Source: Candidatus Calescibacterium sp. (GTDB lineage: Bacteria > Calescibacteriota > Calescibacteriia > Calescibacteriales > Calescibacteriaceae). From it: a stretch of DNA of 64,000 nucleotides. This document shows positions 61,109 to 64,000 of the stretch, piece by piece. The stretch lies in the NCBI GenBank assembly GCA_025060505.1, contig JANXBU010000006.1:301-64300 (forward strand). Reading direction: 5' to 3'. The notes under the pieces were generated by a model. It saw only the letters and a program-made list of their open reading frames with translations. It was not told where the DNA came from and ran no database searches. Both the position numbers and the translations under genes were made by a program. Position 1 is the stretch's first letter. Every line of letters starts with the position of its first letter.

Positions 61109-64000
61109 ATGTACTATGGCGTTATAGCTTTATATTTGCTTTCTGCTGTTTTTTCTTCTGAAAGAATTTTCGTTTCAAAGGTTGGTGAGCAATCAAGAGT
61201 CTCTGTGGCTTACCATTCCGGAAGATTTATAGCTGCTTATGAGGATACTAATTGTGGAAAGCCAGAAAAACATATATGTATGAATATAGGAGGTGCGGAA
61301 GAGTTAGGAGATGATTCTTTTGCTTCAACTTCATTTCCTTCTGTGGGTGTCGACTCCAACGGTAATATATATCTTGTTTGGTCAGATGCAAGAGCAGTAG
61401 ATCCAAACACAGGTCAGAGAACTTGGGATATTTACCTAAGAAAGAAGTCAGGAAACAGCTGGCAGCCTTCTCAGAGAATTCATCCAAAAACTCCTTCTGA
61501 TCAGTGCAATGCTTCCGGAGATCAGATAAATCCAGATATTTATGTTTCAAGCACAGGTATATACATAGTTTGGCAATCAATAGAATCAAACGGTAGAAGT
61601 TTCGTATGCTTTGTTCATTCTCCGGATTTTGGAAATACTTGGAATCCCAACAAAAAACTTGGAGAGGGTTATGTTCCTTCTGTTGCCGTCTATGGTTCAA
61701 ATATATACATTGCTTTTTCAGACATAAACGGTAATGTGAGATTTCTGAGCTCGTCTGACGGCGGAAATAGTTTCATGTTGAGAGCAAATCCTATATATAA
61801 TGCCAGAAGAAGAATTCCAGACCTTTCTTCACCAGATATTGCAGTATCTCCAACAGGAAATATACTGGTTGCACTTCAAGATAGGGTTGAAAAACTCGGC
61901 ACCGAGGATATAGATATAATTCTTATTGCTTCAAGAGATGGTGGTGTAAGTTGGTCTTCCCCTTCTAATTTAGATCTTCCCGGAGACCAAACAAATCCAT
62001 CTATTATATATACCGGTGGAATTTTCATTTTTTATAATCAAACAAAGAATGAGGCTATTGGACCGGATATCTATCAGGTGGAGGCTCAAGGGAATATCTC
62101 GGTTTCTTACGGAGAGTTCTCTCCAACCGGAACTATAGAAGTAAATTCTGGGATTCAGAACACCGTAATTTTCCAGATGAAACTTACCGCATCACCGGAA
62201 ATCGGTGAGGCAGAGATAAAAACTTTGAGATTCAAGGCTTCTGGAACTTTTGTAGATCAAAATCACATATCAAAGGTCAGGATATATCATGATGTTGATG
62301 GTAATGGTGTCATAACATCTTCTGATTCTATTTTATCTGAAAGTGTTTTCCAAGCAGATGATTCTTTTGTTCTGCTATCTGTAAACAGAGTTGTATCAGC
62401 ATCTCCAATTTATATAATTTTTGTTGTTGACTTGGCTGTACCTATACCAAGAGGTTCCACATTTTTTGTTTCTTTAAATCCATCCGCGGATATTCTTGCC
62501 GTTGTTCCGTCAACTTCTGTTGGTGTTCCTGTTACGGGACCCGTTTTGTCATCGGCTACCCTAAGAGTAAGAAACAATTTACCTATTGTTAACGTTGTTG
62601 CTAATCCACAGAGTGTTCTTGAAAGATCCGGTGTTTCTGTTGTTCTTGATGCCAGCTCTTCTTATGATCCAGACGGAGATAGCATAAATTTCTCTTGGTA
62701 TCAGTTATCTGGTATTCCGGTTTCTTTGAACATAGCTGGTCAGACTGCATCATTTGTTGCACCTTCGTCTGTGACGCGTAATGAAAATCTTGTTTTTGGA
62801 GTTACTGTCTCAGACTCTTTTGGGGGATCTTCAACGAAACAGGTTTCCGTTGTTGTAATAGACTCTCTGAACGAACCTCCGGTGGCAAGGGCGAGAGTAA
62901 ATGTGGGGGGAAGTCTATTCGGTGGCGTTGTAGAAGTCAACGAGGGATCAACTGTGATTCTTGATGCTTCTCAAAGTTATGATCCAAACGGAGATCCTAT
63001 ATTTTATTTCTGGACAAAAATCTCCGGCCAAGACATTTCAATAAGTAGTCCAGCCGGAATAACGGCAAGTTTTGTCGCTCCGGATGTTGTTGGATCTTCA
63101 TTTGATACAGTTGTTGTAAATCTTTCTGTAAGAGATAGTAAGGGAGCGACTTCATCAGACAGAATTGAAATAAGGATAAGAAACACAAAAGATGATCCAC
63201 CAGTTGCTGTTTTCTCATCAAATCCAAGAAGAGGTACTGTACCCCTTAATGTTTTCTTTGATGCTTCTGCTTCCTTCGATTACGATGGGTTCATAGTCCT
63301 TTACTCGTGGAATTTCGGAGACGGTTCAGTTCTTGATACAACTTCCCCAACAATAAGTCATACATATGTTAATCCAGGTGAATATAGAGCTATTTTGAAA
63401 GTCAGAGACTCCGGAGGAAATGAATCTGTATTTTCTTCATTTATAACTGCTTTGTCTTCTGTTCCGGCTATTTCTGTTTCAGCTCAATCACTTGAAACAA
63501 GGATTCCTTATGGATCACCAAGAAATGTGCTTTCGCTGAGAATATCAAATATATCTGGTGAATCTATATTTCTGAACTCTATCAACTTCAGGATCCAAGG
63601 TGTTCCTCTTGCACTGCTTGAGTTTTTCATAGATGAGACACAAGATGGTGTAGCCGACAGAAGAATACAGAGTTTTCCCGTTTCTACAACAGCTATTTCT
63701 GTTATATCTTTAGCTTTGAACACTATGCTTTCGGAAGGTAGTAATATAACCATTTATGTCTATGCTACTTTGAATCCATCGGGTGTTCCAGCCAACTATG
63801 AGGTTTCTGTTTTGGGAATTTCTGCTCGTGGTTCTATTTCAGGAACCGAACCAGATATATATGGAATAACTTTCCCATACACTGTAAGATTTTCTGTTTC
63901 AAAACCTGCGCTTGTTTTCTCATATCCTTCTACATTTGCTGTAATCTCAGGTGATAAGATTCCTTTTTTTGTTGATGTTTCTGCAAATGGTGCAGATTTT
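61109..64000 (+). CDS. Large secreted protein with Asp-box (sialidase-like) and PKD-like repeats, partial
   Basis: The frame from the ATG at 61109 is open for 964 codons to the window edge. Residues 1-18 (YYGVIALYLLSAVFSSE) are a signal peptide. Residues about 20-330 carry three Asp-box motifs typical of sialidase-type beta-propellers: SPDFGNTW, SSDGGNSF and SRDGGVSW, with VWSDARAVDP and VWQSIESNG blades. Near residue 395 there is a Ca-binding loop, HDVDGNGVITSSDS. Residues about 500-790 hold three PKD-type repeats (SSYDPDGDSINFSWYQLSG, SYDPNGDPIFYFWTKISG, FDYDGFIVLYSWNFGDGS). It is probably an exported surface or extracellular protein; no catalytic residue pattern proves sialidase activity. 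The C-terminal anchor is not visible. Confidence 0.75.
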   Translation, partial: MYYGVIALYLLSAVFSSERIFVSKVGEQSRVSVAYHSGRFIAAYEDTNCGKPEKHICMNIGGAEELGDDSFASTSFPSVGVDSNGNIYLVWSDARAVDPNTGQRTWDIYLRKKSGNSWQPSQRIHPKTPSDQCNASGDQINPDIYVSSTGIYIVWQSIESNGRSFVCFVHSPDFGNTWNPNKKLGEGYVPSVAVYGSNIYIAFSDINGNVRFLSSSDGGNSFMLRANPIYNARRRIPDLSSPDIAVSPTGNILVALQDRVEKLGTEDIDIILIASRDGGVSWSSPSNLDLPGDQTNPSIIYTGGIFIFYNQTKNEAIGPDIYQVEAQGNISVSYGEFSPTGTIEVNSGIQNTVIFQMKLTASPEIGEAEIKTLRFKASGTFVDQNHISKVRIYHDVDGNGVITSSDSILSESVFQADDSFVLLSVNRVVSASPIYIIFVVDLAVPIPRGSTFFVSLNPSADILAVVPSTSVGVPVTGPVLSSATLRVRNNLPIVNVVANPQSVLERSGVSVVLDASSSYDPDGDSINFSWYQLSGIPVSLNIAGQTASFVAPSSVTRNENLVFGVTVSDSFGGSSTKQVSVVVIDSLNEPPVARARVNVGGSLFGGVVEVNEGSTVILDASQSYDPNGDPIFYFWTKISGQDISISSPAGITASFVAPDVVGSSFDTVVVNLSVRDSKGATSSDRIEIRIRNTKDDPPVAVFSSNPRRGTVPLNVFFDASASFDYDGFIVLYSWNFGDGSVLDTTSPTISHTYVNPGEYRAILKVRDSGGNESVFSSFITALSSVPAISVSAQSLETRIPYGSPRNVLSLRISNISGESIFLNSINFRIQGVPLALLEFFIDETQDGVADRRIQSFPVSTTAISVISLALNTMLSEGSNITIYVYATLNPSGVPANYEVSVLGISARGSISGTEPDIYGITFPYTVRFSVSKPALVFSYPSTFAVISGDKIPFFVDVSANGADF

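Noticed and set aside
61248-61700. A 150-residue minus-strand frame opposite the secreted repeat protein.
   Set aside because: The plus-strand frame there has a signal peptide and recognisable Asp-box blades; the minus frame shows no domain and lies wholly inside it.
1-64000. CRISPR arrays, rRNA genes, or a prophage.
   Set aside because: No regularly spaced direct repeats, no rRNA sequence and no phage structural or integrase genes were seen.

Overview
This 64 kb window is AT-rich bacterial chromosome from a flagellated, Gram-negative-type (outer-membrane bearing) organism. It has fliG and fliH homologues, lipoproteins, a predicted outer-membrane barrel protein, a periplasmic solute-binding protein, a soluble lytic transglycosylase, and PBP2/RodA. 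DapF and Asd point to diaminopimelate and lysine synthesis. I cannot name the organism. Scattered biosynthetic genes and few long operons would fit a deep-branching, possibly thermophilic lineage, but that is a weak inference. The translation signals are distinctive. Many first-in-transcript genes have a TATAAT-like box 6-11 nt before the start codon and no Shine-Dalgarno, which suggests leaderless mRNAs. Two genes inside apparent operons (trpB and the carboxyltransferase gene) have clear AGGAG sites.

Layout. 1-1000: an IS630-type transposase in two frames, cut by the window start. 1.0-6.7 kb: Nramp-like transporter, polytopic membrane protein, aldehyde dehydrogenase, UDP-xylose-synthase-type decarboxylase. 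6.9-15.9 kb: glycosidase-like lipoprotein, an isolated nuoH, a beta-propeller/outer-membrane-barrel protein, PBP2, a UDP-sugar pyrophosphorylase. 16.1-31.9 kb: metabolic and cell genes (gcvH, trpB, fliG, DUF502, gamma carbonic anhydrase, an SDR-family epimerase, argG-ribBA, a KhtTU-like K+/H+ antiporter, citramalate synthase, fliH, msrAB, an Rsm22-type methyltransferase directly behind tRNA-Gly). 32.0-45.4 kb: sugar nucleotidyltransferase, a large lipoprotein with an EF-hand partner, rodA, coaBC, lytic transglycosylase, an aldehyde dehydrogenase-SbcC operon. 45.5-50 kb: an accessory stretch with a glycosyltransferase, a broken FkbM methyltransferase and a broken TdeIII-type restriction-modification system. 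50-58.3 kb: TRAP-type binding protein, LivF-like ATPase, dapF-grpE-mazG, asd-ilvH-carboxyltransferase, pgpA. 58.5-60.8 kb: a second, heavily decayed restriction-modification system. 61.1 kb to the end: the start of a large secreted protein with Asp-box and PKD-like repeats.

How it fits together. Cell-wall elongation genes (mrdA, rodA, lytic transglycosylase, dapF, asd) and branched-chain, lysine, arginine, tryptophan and riboflavin genes are scattered in one- to three-gene units. Frame disruptions fall almost entirely in accessory genes: IS transposase, FkbM, and both R-M systems. Several are small tandem duplications or homopolymer changes, while roughly 40 housekeeping genes are open, so real decay or slippage is more likely than general sequencing error. 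The most unusual single points are a DapF with serine in place of the first catalytic cysteine, an Rsm22-type gene with no canonical start codon, and a TdeIII-type endonuclease gene broken by an exact 20-bp tandem duplication.
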